64,000 nt of DNA from Anaerolineales bacterium (GTDB lineage: Bacteria; Chloroflexota; Anaerolineae; Anaerolineales; Villigracilaceae), in assembly GCA_020634895.1 (NCBI GenBank), contig JACKAV010000003.1, positions 1 through 64,000 on the forward strand, written 5' to 3'. Below, one piece after another: positions 34,934 to 43,601 of the stretch (position 1 is the first letter of the stretch; every line of letters starts with the position of its first letter). Both the position numbers and the translations under genes were made by a program. The notes under the pieces are model-generated. The model searched no databases and had not been told where the DNA came from. It saw only the letters and a program-made list of their open reading frames with translations.

Positions 34934-35611
34934 ATGAACGAGCGAATCCTCATCATTGAAGACGATCAAGCAATACTAAAGTTGTTGCAGCGCGGTCTTG
35001 CGTATGAAGGTTATACGGTCGATACCGCCACGGACGGACGCATGGGATTGATCGCGGCGCGCGACCATACTCCCGACCTTGTTGTTCTGGACTGGATGCT
35101 GCCCGGTATGGATGGCTTGGAAGTCTGCCATCGTTTGCGTCAGGGTGGTTCCATTCCCATTCTGATGCTGACCGCGAAGGATACGGTTCAGGATCGCATA
35201 CAAGGGTTGGATGCCGGCGCCGACGATTACATGGTCAAGCCGTTCAATCTGGATGAATTGCTGGCGCGTGTGCGTGCGCTTCTGCGGCGCACCCAGCCCG
35301 AGCGCATCCCCGTCCTGAAATTTGCCGACCTTTCGTTGGATACCGGCTCACGTCAGGCGACTCGCGGCACGCGCACCGTTGCGTTGACTGCGAAGGAATA
35401 CGAACTGCTTGAGTTGTTCCTGCGTCACCCCAAACAGGTGTTAACTCGTGAAGTCATCTTTGACCGCGTTTGGGGCTACGATTTTGGCGGCGAAAGCAAC
35501 GTGTTGGAAGTGTATATCCGCTATCTGCGCCAGAAGTTGGAAGCAGAGAATGAAATGCGTTTGATCCACACCGTCCGCGGTGTTGGATATGTATTGAGGG
35601 AAAATCCGTAA
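34934..35611 (+). CDS. OmpR/PhoB-family response regulator
   Basis: 225 residues. The receiver domain has the acidic pair in IIEDDQAI, the phosphoacceptor Asp53 in [12 protein letters not shown], and Lys in [20 protein letters not shown]. The C-terminal winged helix shows [16 protein letters not shown] and [17 protein letters not shown] segments. The aaggag ribosome site fixes the ATG at 34934. Its histidine kinase follows, but with an intrinsic terminator between. Confidence 0.93.
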   Translation: MNERILIIEDDQAILKLLQRGLAYEGYTVDTATDGRMGLIAARDHTPDLVVLDWMLPGMDGLEVCHRLRQGGSIPILMLTAKDTVQDRIQGLDAGADDYMVKPFNLDELLARVRALLRRTQPERIPVLKFADLSLDTGSRQATRGTRTVALTAKEYELLELFLRHPKQVLTREVIFDRVWGYDFGGESNVLEVYIRYLRQKLEAENEMRLIHTVRGVGYVLRENP

Positions 35612-35635
35612 ACGGCGGGCAACCGCCGTTTTTTT
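35611..35635 (+). terminator. terminator between response regulator and histidine kinase
   Basis: AAACGGCGG, loop GCAA, CCGCCGTTT, then a T-run, directly at the regulator stop codon and about 40 bases before the kinase start. It should reduce kinase expression relative to the regulator. Confidence 0.8.
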
Positions 35636-35674
35636 CTTAAGTTTGCACTAAACTCCGGACAGTACACTGTGGTC

Positions 35675-37042
35675 ATGTCATTGCGCCTGCGCCTTACTCT
35701 GCTCTACTCGACGTTCATGGGCGGCATTCTGCTCATTTTCGGAACAACAGTATATTTTCTCGTCAACATTATTTTGTTGAATCAAGTCGATAATATGCTG
35801 GCGAGTGTGGCGCGTGAGATCGTGCGGGCAACGACCGTCGATATATCGGGCGGATTGAATGTTGTATCCCTGCCGCAGTTGGACATGACGGTCAATGCCT
35901 ACATTCAAGTGTGGGGACCGGACGGCAAGCTTGTTACCACTTCTCCAAGCATTGGAAGTTTGACCCAGCCGCTAAACCCTGACGGTCTTGCGTTGGGGAC
36001 GACGATGTACGATGACTCCTATCTCGATCAGGCGCATCTGCGGGTGTTGACGATTCCTCTCAAATTGCGGAATCGCGTCATCGGGACTTTACAGGTGGGT
36101 GCCAGTCTCGCAGTTGTGGATGCCACTCAGAACAATCTGCTTGGGATCATGGTGGTCATTGCGGTGGTCGCTGTGCTGTTGGTGATGTGGGGGTCGTGGG
36201 TGGTGCTTGGCAGGGCGCTTTCTCCCTTGCAGGATATTGCCGATACCGTGGACCAGATCAACCGCGCGGACGATCTCTCCAGACGCATTCCGCTTCAAGG
36301 CGCGGCTCAGGACGACGTCGGCGATCTGGTCATTTCCGTCAACCAGACGCTCGAACGCCTTGAGTCTCTTTTCACGTCACAGCAGCGCTTCCTCGCGGAC
36401 GTGAGCCATGAGTTGCGCACTCCGTTGACCGTGATCAAAGGCAATGTGGATTTGATGCGGAAATTCAAGGAAGCGGACGAAGACCTGCTAAACAGCATCG
36501 ATCAGGAGGCTGGCAGATTGAACCGCCTCGTCAGCGGATTGTTGATGCTGGCTCAGGCGGAATCCGGCAAACTTCCGCTGAATTTCTCGCGGGTGGAGCT
36601 CGACCTGTTGTTGACCGAAGTGTTCACCGAAACACGCGTATTGGCGGGCAGTAAAGTAAAAGTACACCTTAATCAAATTGATGAAGCCATCGTCAACGGC
36701 GACCGTGACCGGTTGAAACAGGTGTTTTTGAATTTGGTCGGAAATGCCATCCAATATACGCCGCAGGGCGGGGAGGTCTTTTTGAGCCTCTCACGCATCG
36801 GCGACCAGGCGAGACTCATCGTCCGCGATACCGGACCGGGGATTCCTGCCGAGGATTTGCCGTATATTTTCGAGCGCTTCTACCGCGCGGAAAAATCCCG
36901 CACGCGCTCCAAAACGAGCGGATTTGGCTTGGGCTTATCCATCACGAAGTGGATCGTTGAGCAGCACGGCGGTCAGATCAAGGTGGAGTCAAAAGAGGGT
37001 GATGGAACGACGTTTGTGATCTGGTTGAATGTGATTAAATAG
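35675..37042 (+). CDS. membrane sensor histidine kinase with HAMP domain
   Basis: 455 residues: TM1 (LLYSTFMGGILLIFGTTVYF), an extracytoplasmic sensor of about 130 residues, TM2 (GIMVVIAVVAVLLVMWGSW), a HAMP domain, the dimerisation/phosphoacceptor motif DVSHELRTPLTVIKGN, then the HATPase domain with NLVGNAIQYTPQGG (N box), VRDTGPGIPAEDLPYIFERF and GFGLGLSITKWIVEQHGG. Probable partner of the preceding regulator. An alternative GTG lies two codons upstream. The stimulus is unknown. Confidence 0.92.
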   Translation: MSLRLRLTLLYSTFMGGILLIFGTTVYFLVNIILLNQVDNMLASVAREIVRATTVDISGGLNVVSLPQLDMTVNAYIQVWGPDGKLVTTSPSIGSLTQPLNPDGLALGTTMYDDSYLDQAHLRVLTIPLKLRNRVIGTLQVGASLAVVDATQNNLLGIMVVIAVVAVLLVMWGSWVVLGRALSPLQDIADTVDQINRADDLSRRIPLQGAAQDDVGDLVISVNQTLERLESLFTSQQRFLADVSHELRTPLTVIKGNVDLMRKFKEADEDLLNSIDQEAGRLNRLVSGLLMLAQAESGKLPLNFSRVELDLLLTEVFTETRVLAGSKVKVHLNQIDEAIVNGDRDRLKQVFLNLVGNAIQYTPQGGEVFLSLSRIGDQARLIVRDTGPGIPAEDLPYIFERFYRAEKSRTRSKTSGFGLGLSITKWIVEQHGGQIKVESKEGDGTTFVIWLNVIK

Positions 37043-37066
37043 TTATATAGTTTTATAGTTGGGGAA

Positions 37067-37762
37067 TTAGGGCAAGCCGAGCCGTTGACTGGCTTGGTTG
37101 CAAAGACTGACACCATAGCTTGTATACCATTCGTTCAAAGCATTGCTTGGGTTGATTCCATTAACGGCGTCATTGTAGATGGGCACACCGTATTGGACAT
37201 ATCGCCTTGTCTGTGCGGACCACGTCCATTCGGCGCGCGGGATGACGGCGATGCCGCCGTTATAGCCTGCCATCGCTAGGCGGGCATCTCCGTTCGCGGC
37301 GGCGAGTGAGCGGGCTAGGTAGGCGAGTCCGCGGGCGGCGTTGGTCTCGGGGTTGTAGGGATCGTCCATTGCAGAGAAGTGAAACGGCATGACCTGGAAA
37401 AGTCCCATGGCACCGGCGCTGGATGTGGCGCGCGGGTCCCCACAGGATTCGATCTGCATGATGGTGGCTGCCAGATTCGGGTCGAGGTTCGAGGCGGATG
37501 CCCACCTTGAGATGGAATCCGCCCAATAGAGGACTTCCCGCCTAAAGATGGGGGAGAGGCTGCTAGAGGTGGAATCGGGCATTTGTCCCAATGATAAGGA
37601 GGGAGTTAGTGGGGACGCTTTAACGGCAAGCAATCCTAATACGGCGCTGACGAAAATGACGATAAAGGGGACGAAGATAAAACCAGAAAAACAGCCGCTC
37701 CCTGAGTCCTGCGGGATGACGGCTGTTTGCCTGTACGTGTTTGTGGAGCGAGCGCGGGGCAT
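37067..37762 (-). CDS. membrane-anchored lytic transglycosylase (SLT domain)
   Basis: 231 residues: a short basic N-terminus, one membrane segment (FIFVPFIVIFVSAVLGLLAV), a Ser/Pro linker, then a soluble-lytic-transglycosylase domain. The catalytic Glu is in TIMQIESCGDP, followed by SSAGAMGLFQVMPFHF and MAGYNGG, all standard SLT motifs. It would cut peptidoglycan on the outer face of the membrane. Confidence 0.87.
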   Translation of the reverse strand: MPRARSTNTYRQTAVIPQDSGSGCFSGFIFVPFIVIFVSAVLGLLAVKASPLTPSLSLGQMPDSTSSSLSPIFRREVLYWADSISRWASASNLDPNLAATIMQIESCGDPRATSSAGAMGLFQVMPFHFSAMDDPYNPETNAARGLAYLARSLAAANGDARLAMAGYNGGIAVIPRAEWTWSAQTRRYVQYGVPIYNDAVNGINPSNALNEWYTSYGVSLCNQASQRLGLP

Positions 37763-37849
37763 GTTTACGGTTCTCTTTTCTGGGTCTTAGGGACCCGGGC
37801 TCGAAAAGGTTATTGAGTTGTATTTGCAGGGCAAGCCCTGTGTGTTACG

Positions 37850-38692
37850 TTATGCGTCGTAGCGGCGTTCGGAACTTTCGGATGAACTGCGCGCTTCATA
37901 AGAGACGGGATGATAAGTCGGCTCAGGAGGGATGAATGAAGTTTGGTGCGAAGAGACGGGTTTGGGCGCCGGGCGGAAATTTGTCTGTGAAGCCGCGGCA
38001 TTGACCGGGCGGTTGATCTGCGAAGCGGGGCGTAAAACCGGCTGGTTGGTGGGTTGGTTGTACTGGCTTGTTGGGCGCGGATTTTGATAGGTCGGGCGGG
38101 CTTGAGTCTGCGGTTGTGGTCTCGGTTGGTTGTAGCTGCTTTGATACCCGGTGATCTGCGCGGTAGTGAAGAGACGGTCCCCCGCGAGTGAGAATGTGCC
38201 GATGATGAGCAAACGCACAAGCCAGACCATGGCGGCTACGAAAATGGGCACCGCCTTGCTCAGAGTTGCGGAACTCACCGCCGCAGTCCCCTGAATGGAG
38301 CCGTTGTTGGCGATGGCGACAGAAACGCCCCACCAGGTCAGTGTGGCATTGAAGGCGGCGGCGAGAACCCATGCGCCAAAGAGATAATACACTTCGGCGG
38401 GTTCGTCACGTCCCTGTTCGGGGGTGAAGATGCGGGCGATGCCGGCAAAGTCGATGCCGCAGAACGCAATGGCGAGAATGGTGGACCATTTGAAACCGGC
38501 GAACGCCAGATCGCCGAGCATGTCATGAAGTGCGTATTGGGTTGTGCTAAAGTTGAAGACTTCGAAAGCCAGCAAGGCGCCGAGGATCATCGCTCCCCAT
38601 GCCGCGCCGCGGTTGAACTGGCGGTTATGGATAAGTCGGTTCCACAAACGTTTCAAGCTGTCTTCAAGCGGGTTACGACGGTAACTAGTCAT
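37850..38692 (-). CDS. membrane protein of unknown function under SOS-like operators
   Basis: 280 residues: a basic N-terminus, about four membrane helices (GAAWGAMILGALLAFEVF, WSTILAIAFCGIDFAGIA, YLFGAWVLAAAFNATLTWW, VPIFVAAMVWLVRLLIIG), and a ~110-residue cytoplasmic or extracellular tail rich in Pro, Gln, Ser and Tyr. No family recognised. The start follows an aaggagg ribosome site. Upstream (38715-38764) lie two GAAC-N4-GTTC-type inverted repeats close to the Gram-positive LexA box, so the gene may be damage-induced. Confidence 0.65.
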   Translation of the reverse strand: MTSYRRNPLEDSLKRLWNRLIHNRQFNRGAAWGAMILGALLAFEVFNFSTTQYALHDMLGDLAFAGFKWSTILAIAFCGIDFAGIARIFTPEQGRDEPAEVYYLFGAWVLAAAFNATLTWWGVSVAIANNGSIQGTAAVSSATLSKAVPIFVAAMVWLVRLLIIGTFSLAGDRLFTTAQITGYQSSYNQPRPQPQTQARPTYQNPRPTSQYNQPTNQPVLRPASQINRPVNAAASQTNFRPAPKPVSSHQTSFIPPEPTYHPVSYEARSSSESSERRYDA

Positions 38693-38714
38693 TTCGACCT
38701 CCTTGTCGATTTTA

Positions 38715-38764
38715 TAGAACAAGCGTTCTAAAAATAAGTAACGGGGATTTTAGAACAAATGTAC
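38715..38764 (-). promoter_or_regulatory. two LexA-like (SOS box) operators
   Basis: TAGAACAAGCGTTCTA (38715-38730) is a palindrome whose core GAACAAGCGTTC matches the core of the known Gram-positive LexA site CGAACRNRYGTTCG. A second site, GAACAAATGTAC (38753-38764), matches except one base and lies 36 bases away. Both are just upstream of the membrane protein gene. Confidence 0.6.
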
Positions 38765-38825
38765 ACAGTTGTCAAGAGGGAATTTTGAAGCCTTTTTCAA
38801 AGTTTGGTTTCTGGCTCTTTTGTAC

Positions 38826-38912
38826 ACGGATATCACAGATGTGACGGATATTTTCCGTTTTCACAGAGAATTCCGTGTTGTCCGCGCAATCCGTGTACAA
38901 ATCTTGAAGCTT
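38826..38912. repeat. dispersed repeat (ACACGGATATCACAGATG ... ATCCGTGT family)
   Basis: acacggatatcacagatg, ttttcacagagaattccgtg and gcaatccgtgtacaaat form an imperfect palindrome between two divergent genes. The arrangement resembles the other dispersed palindromes but the sequence family is different. Confidence 0.5.
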
Positions 38913-38988
38913 TTTTGTCACCTTTTGGGGATTTCTGTGAACCGTTTTCACCTATAATTGCCCAATTATTCAACTTCGCGGAGGAACC

Positions 38989-39798
38989 ATGCTTTCTCAA
39001 ATGCAGAACCACCCCAAACTGAGTCCGAACGATGTGCGTTTGCTTGGAGGGAAAAAAGCGGACGGCTATTCGAATCAACTTTTTGTCTTTCAAACGCCGT
39101 TCGGGTATCGCCGCATGGCGGAGTTGTTCACGCCGGAAGGGGAGGGTCCGCACCCGCTGATTCTGTTCCTCCACTGGTACGAGCCGGAGGCGCATGATTC
39201 CAACCGTAGTCAATTCGTGGAGGAAGCCGTCGAGATGGCGAAGGCGGGCGCGATCTGTCTCACCGTCGAAACGCTCTGGTCTGACCCGGACTTTTTCCTC
39301 AAGCGCACCCAAGCCGACGATATGCAAAACTCGCTGGAGGAGGTTGTCAACCAGCGCCGCTTTATCGACTTCCTCACGTCACAGCCCAATGCGGATTTGA
39401 GCCGCTTCGCACTTGTCGGTCACGACTTCGGCGGCATGTACGGAATCCTCACCGGAGGTTTGGACAAACGCCCGACCCATTATGTCATCATGGCTGCCAC
39501 GCCTCACTTCCCGGACTGGTACCTGTATCTGCCCAAGTTGGAGGGTGCGGCGCGGGAAGCTTTTCTCTCCGAAATGTCGCCCATGGACCCGATCACACAC
39601 ATCCCGAATCTCTCGCCTGCGCCGGTCTTCTTCCAATTTGGCGACAATGACCTCCACGTCCCAATTGAACGCGCGGACGAGTTCTACGCCGCCGCAAACG
39701 AGCCAAAAGAAAAGAAGGTCTACCAATCCGGTCACGGTCTGAATGACGAGTCCACGAAAGATAGGAGGGTTTGGTTGAAAGAGAAGTTGAACTTGTGA
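38989..39798 (+). CDS. alpha/beta-hydrolase (dienelactone hydrolase-like) with Asp nucleophile
   Basis: 269 residues with an alpha/beta-hydrolase fold. The nucleophile elbow is ALVGHDFGGM, with Asp146 where most family members, including dienelactone hydrolases, have Ser or Cys. Asp nucleophiles are found in haloalkane dehalogenases and epoxide hydrolases (GHDWGG/GHDFGG). The acid residue is likely in FQFGDNDLHVP and the His in YQSGHGLNDES. No signal peptide. The activity is uncertain: the overall form is DLH-like, the elbow dehalogenase/epoxide-hydrolase-like. Confidence 0.75.
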   Translation: MLSQMQNHPKLSPNDVRLLGGKKADGYSNQLFVFQTPFGYRRMAELFTPEGEGPHPLILFLHWYEPEAHDSNRSQFVEEAVEMAKAGAICLTVETLWSDPDFFLKRTQADDMQNSLEEVVNQRRFIDFLTSQPNADLSRFALVGHDFGGMYGILTGGLDKRPTHYVIMAATPHFPDWYLYLPKLEGAAREAFLSEMSPMDPITHIPNLSPAPVFFQFGDNDLHVPIERADEFYAAANEPKEKKVYQSGHGLNDESTKDRRVWLKEKLNL

Positions 39799-39923
39799 TA
39801 ATAGAAATTGACATGTTCTATTTGCGGATTTTGTATTTGACTCAATCCCCGTCTCCCCGTTAAACTCAGCCCATACTATGACCTCGCCCTTTGAAATGGG
39901 CGAGCCGCGAAAATGGAGACCCC

Positions 39924-41339
39924 ATGTTTTTCTCAACCACTCCGCGCCCGGAGAGTCTGCGGGCGATTGCGGATGTGAAGTTGACCCCCTTTTGGCTGGA
40001 CGATCCATCCAAGCCGAAACCAATCCCACCTCTTACAACCCAAATCCAAACCGACCTCGCCGTCATCGGTGGAGGCTATACCGGTTTGTGGACGGCGCTC
40101 CTTGCAAAGCAAGCCGACCCAAACCGGGATGTCGTCCTGCTCGAAGCGGATGAGATCGCTTTCGGCGCCAGCGGACGAAACGGCGGCTTTTGTTCACCGT
40201 CGCTCACGCATGGTTTTACGAACGGCAAAAGGCGATGGGAAAAAGAACTTACCAAGCTGATTCAACTTGGCGAGCAAAACCTCGACGGCATCGAAGCCGC
40301 GATCAAAGAATTCAATATTGACTGTGACTTTGTCCGTTCGGGCGAGATGCATATTGCCACCGAAGAATATCAAGTGGACATGCTGCGCGAAGAGGCAAAA
40401 GAGTCCGCGCGGTATGGGATGAAGACAAAATTTCTGACGGGCGATGAAGTCCGCGCGCGGGTCGACTCGCCTTCGTATCTGGCGGCGATTTACGATCCGT
40501 CTGTGGCGATGGTCAACCCCGCGCGTCTCGCGTGGGGACTTAAGCAGGCGTGTATTCAGCTTGGAGTCAAGATTTTTGAGGGCACTCCGGTCACGGCGTT
40601 GGAAGAGAGGCGCGAGTCGCTCGTCCTCAAAACGTTGCATGGTCAAGTCGAATCTAAAAAAGTCGCGCTTGCCACCAACGCTTTCCCGCCTTTACTCAAA
40701 CATCTACGCCTCTTTGTCGTGCCGGTCTATGATTATGTTTTGATGACCGAGCCGCTTTCAACGTCGCAGCGCGATTCGATCGGCTGGCATGGGCGCGAAG
40801 GCTTGGCGGATGACGGCAATCAATTCCATTACTATCGCACCACGGAAGACGGGCGGATTCTCTTTGGCGGATACGACGCTATTTATCATCGGAATAACGG
40901 AGTTGCGCCGGAACTCGAAAACCGCCCCGCCTCTTTCGGTCTTTTGGCTGAACACTTCTTCCAAACCTTTCCCACGCTGACGGGACTCCGCTTCACGCAT
41001 GCCTGGGGCGGCGTGATAGACACCTGCTCGCGTTACACGGCTTTTTGGGGACAAGCCTATAAAAATAAACTCGCGTATGCAGTTGGCTACACCGGTCTTG
41101 GAGTCGGCGCCTCGCGTTTTGGGGCGCAAGTGATGTTGGATCTGTTGGATGGAAAGAAAACCGAACGCACCGAATTGCAGATGGTGAAATCAAAACCGTT
41201 CCCGTTCCCGCCGGAACCGTTCCGCTCGCCGATCATCAACTTCACGCGCTGGTCGCTCGATCAAGCGGATAGAAATGCAGGGAAAAGAAATCTCTGGTTG
41301 AAGACGCTGGATGCGTTGGGGCTGGGGTTTGATTCGTAG
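39924..41339 (+). CDS. FAD-dependent oxidoreductase, DAO/PuuB-like
   Basis: 471 residues. The dinucleotide-binding motif is LAVIGGGYTGLWTALLAKQ with the acidic strand end LLEADEIAFGASGRNGGF, the form seen in gamma-glutamylputrescine oxidase and similar amine oxidoreductases. The C-terminal segment FTHAWGGVIDTCSRYTAFWG and YAVGYTGLGVGASRFGAQ completes the FAD site. I chose the ATG at 39924 (ggag upstream); an earlier TTG is less likely. Substrate unknown; no partner genes nearby. Confidence 0.82.
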   Translation: MFFSTTPRPESLRAIADVKLTPFWLDDPSKPKPIPPLTTQIQTDLAVIGGGYTGLWTALLAKQADPNRDVVLLEADEIAFGASGRNGGFCSPSLTHGFTNGKRRWEKELTKLIQLGEQNLDGIEAAIKEFNIDCDFVRSGEMHIATEEYQVDMLREEAKESARYGMKTKFLTGDEVRARVDSPSYLAAIYDPSVAMVNPARLAWGLKQACIQLGVKIFEGTPVTALEERRESLVLKTLHGQVESKKVALATNAFPPLLKHLRLFVVPVYDYVLMTEPLSTSQRDSIGWHGREGLADDGNQFHYYRTTEDGRILFGGYDAIYHRNNGVAPELENRPASFGLLAEHFFQTFPTLTGLRFTHAWGGVIDTCSRYTAFWGQAYKNKLAYAVGYTGLGVGASRFGAQVMLDLLDGKKTERTELQMVKSKPFPFPPEPFRSPIINFTRWSLDQADRNAGKRNLWLKTLDALGLGFDS

Positions 41340-41340
41340 A

Positions 41341-41374
41341 AAAAAGACAGTCACCTTCAAGGTGACTGTCTTTT
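41341..41374. terminator. bidirectional terminator between convergent genes
   Basis: AGACAGTCACC and GGTGACTGTCT form an 11-bp stem with A-run before and TTTT after. Confidence 0.8.
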
Positions 41375-41382
41375 GGTTTTCT

Positions 41383-42351
41383 CTACTTCTTCGAGCCTTT
41401 AGGCTTGGACATTTCATCCACAACTGCGTTATACAGAACTTCCGCTTTCAACTCGCTCAGCGAGTAACATGGCGCTTCGAGGTGATCCGCCAACTGCTGG
41501 GCGAGTCCCTGATCGAAGGCGGCGTGTTCCATATTGATGACCACCGAGCGGATTTTTTCGTGCGCGATCATTTCCGCAAACTTGAAGCCTTCCTCCTGCG
41601 GTGGCAGAGTTCCCAATGAAACATTCCCCGCGCCATCGGTCATGATGATAAGCAGCGGCTCCACATCGGGGTGGATGTGTTTCTCATGCGTGAGCACATC
41701 ATGTGCCATGAAGAGTCCCGCCGAAAGCGGAGTCTTCCCGCCGACGGGGATATCCATTAGCGCGCGCTGGGCAAGTTGAACGGAATTGGTGGGGGAGAGC
41801 ACCAGTGTGGCGCGGTCTTTCTGGAAGACGATCAAGCCGACACGGTCACGGCGCTGATACGCGTCTGTAAGCAACGAAAGGATGGCGCCTTTGGTGGCAT
41901 TCATGCGTTCAGCCACCGCCATTGACCAGGAAGCGTCTACGAGGAAGAGCACAAGGTTCGCCACACGCTTCACGCGGACCTTGCGCTGTAAGTCGCTCTT
42001 CTTGATGGAGAAGGCGAGCTTCTTACGTTCTTCTGTGCGTTGTTTTTGGAATGGCGCGGCGGCGCGGAAAGTCGCGTCGAAGGCGATATCTGTCAGGTTA
42101 TCGCCGGCAGGACGGGCTTTGATATAACGTCCATGCTTGCGCTCGGTCTTGGTGAGCGAACGTCTGCCCGCCTGCTTGCGGGTAAGTTTATCGAGCGGAG
42201 TGTTGAGCTTGCGCGGCTGGAACGTCTCGCCAGATTTGACCTTCTGTCCGCCTTCCCACCAATTCGCGTTGGAACTGGCGAAGACGTCCTGCTGCTGCAA
42301 TGGTTCGGGGTTGCCTTCCTGAGCAGACTCTTCCGTCTGCTCATCTTCCAA
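41383..42351 (-). CDS. Mg-chelatase D-subunit-like VWA-domain protein
   Basis: 322 residues: an acidic/Gln-rich N-terminus, a linker, then a von Willebrand A domain with a complete MIDAS (DASWSM, Thr in GGKTPLS, Asp in IMTDGAG). This corresponds to the C-terminal part of BchD/ChlD; the AAA-like N-terminal half is missing. It is 2 bases downstream of the I-subunit-like ATPase gene. No H subunit, CobN or porphyrin genes are near, so the chelatase role (Mg, Co or a non-chelatase AAA-VWA chaperone) is open. Confidence 0.82.
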   Translation of the reverse strand: MEDEQTEESAQEGNPEPLQQQDVFASSNANWWEGGQKVKSGETFQPRKLNTPLDKLTRKQAGRRSLTKTERKHGRYIKARPAGDNLTDIAFDATFRAAAPFQKQRTEERKKLAFSIKKSDLQRKVRVKRVANLVLFLVDASWSMAVAERMNATKGAILSLLTDAYQRRDRVGLIVFQKDRATLVLSPTNSVQLAQRALMDIPVGGKTPLSAGLFMAHDVLTHEKHIHPDVEPLLIIMTDGAGNVSLGTLPPQEEGFKFAEMIAHEKIRSVVINMEHAAFDQGLAQQLADHLEAPCYSLSELKAEVLYNAVVDEMSKPKGSKK

Positions 42352-42353
42352 CT

Positions 42354-43457
42354 TTAAGTTTTTTTTTCCTCTTTCTCACCGTCCTGCTGACTCTCGGAGG
42401 AATCTTCCTCTTCGTCATTGGGCATGGATTGACCCGCCAACTGCTCGATGCGTTCCTGCAATTGTTCGGTGGTCATTTCGGCTTGCTGGAAGGGAGTGCG
42501 TTTGATGCGGTGCGGCAGCGCCAGTTCCGCGGCGAGGGCGATATCGTGGTCGTTGATCTTGGTGCGACCTTCGAATGCCGCTTCAGCGCGTGCAGCTTTG
42601 AGGATGACCATGTCCGCGCGGTGACCATCCACATTGAGGGAGGATGTCAGCGCGGCGATGGAGAGCAGGTCGCGGCTTGTGTACTTGACCTGGTCCACGA
42701 GTTCGCGGGCTTTGGCGATCTGTTTGGAGAGTTCGTCTTCCTTTGACATCCAATGTTCACGGAAGGCTTCAGGGTCTTTCTCGAAGCTGATATTGCGCTC
42801 CATGATGGTCATGCGCTCGCGCGCGTCGCGGATGCCGACGATCTCGACCGAGAGGGCGAAGCGATCCAGCAACTGGGGGCGAAGATCTCCCTCTTCAGGA
42901 TTCATCGTCCCAACGAGAATGAAGCGCGCCGGGTGGGCGAAGGAAATCCCTTCGCGTTCCACCGTGTTCACGCCCATGGCGGCAGAGTCCAGGAGGACAT
43001 CCACTACATGGTCGTCCAGAAGGTTCACTTCGTCGATATAAAGCAGACCGCGATTCGCTCCGGCAAGCACACCGGGTTCGAAATGACGTTCACCTTTTTG
43101 AATGGCTTTCTCGATATCGAGCGTTCCAACCACGCGGTCTTCTGTGGCGGAAACGGGAAGGTTGATAAAAGGTGTGGCACGTTCGGCGGTCGGCAGTGAT
43201 TTCGTTGCGGCAGCGCGTTCTTTGCACTCTGTACACCATGTAGATGGCTTATCCGGGTCGCATCCGAAGCGGCAATCCTGCACGATTCTGACGTGAGGAA
43301 GCAGCGCGGCGAGCGAACGAGACGCGGTTGATTTGGCGGTACCGCGTTCACCGCGGATCAATACGCCGCCGATGCGTGTATCGACTGCATTGAGAATGAG
43401 CGCACGCTTCATGCGCTCCTGACCGACGATGGCTGTAAATGGGAAAATAGCTGGCAT
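42354..43457 (-). CDS. Mg-chelatase I-subunit-like AAA+ ATPase with Cys-rich insert
   Basis: 367 residues of the BchI/ChlI family. Walker A is GERGTAKST, Walker B LLYIDEVNLLDD, sensor 1 GTMNPEEGDLRPQLLDRFAL. A small cluster of cysteines, Cys62, Cys66, Cys75 and Cys78 (DCRFGCDPDK ... WCTECK), sits after the Walker A helix and could bind zinc or iron. The C-terminus has an acidic tail (DEEEDSSESQQDGEKEE). It is the first gene of a two-gene unit with the VWA protein and diverges from rpsA. Confidence 0.88.
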   Translation of the reverse strand: MPAIFPFTAIVGQERMKRALILNAVDTRIGGVLIRGERGTAKSTASRSLAALLPHVRIVQDCRFGCDPDKPSTWCTECKERAAATKSLPTAERATPFINLPVSATEDRVVGTLDIEKAIQKGERHFEPGVLAGANRGLLYIDEVNLLDDHVVDVLLDSAAMGVNTVEREGISFAHPARFILVGTMNPEEGDLRPQLLDRFALSVEIVGIRDARERMTIMERNISFEKDPEAFREHWMSKEDELSKQIAKARELVDQVKYTSRDLLSIAALTSSLNVDGHRADMVILKAARAEAAFEGRTKINDHDIALAAELALPHRIKRTPFQQAEMTTEQLQERIEQLAGQSMPNDEEEDSSESQQDGEKEEKKT

Positions 43458-43536
43458 TTGTTTACTCCAGCGGGTGATTATAACGCCTGTTTTGCAAAAC
43501 CTGCGTAAATATTCGGGGTTATTTCTTCTATTAGGG

Positions 43537-43565
43537 TTGTCAACTTATCGTTTCACTTGTATAAT
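43537..43565 (+). promoter_or_regulatory. promoter of rpsA
   Basis: TTGTCA (43537-43542), 17-base spacer, perfect TATAAT (43560-43565). Confidence 0.75.
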
Positions 43566-43601
43566 GCCATCCATATTTCTTTTAACTGGAGTTCACGAGT
43601 G

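Noticed and set aside
41383..43457. Chelatase-like genes as evidence for chlorophyll synthesis
   Set aside because: No bch/chl partner genes, no photosynthesis genes and no large subunit in the window; the AAA/VWA pair alone does not show phototrophy.
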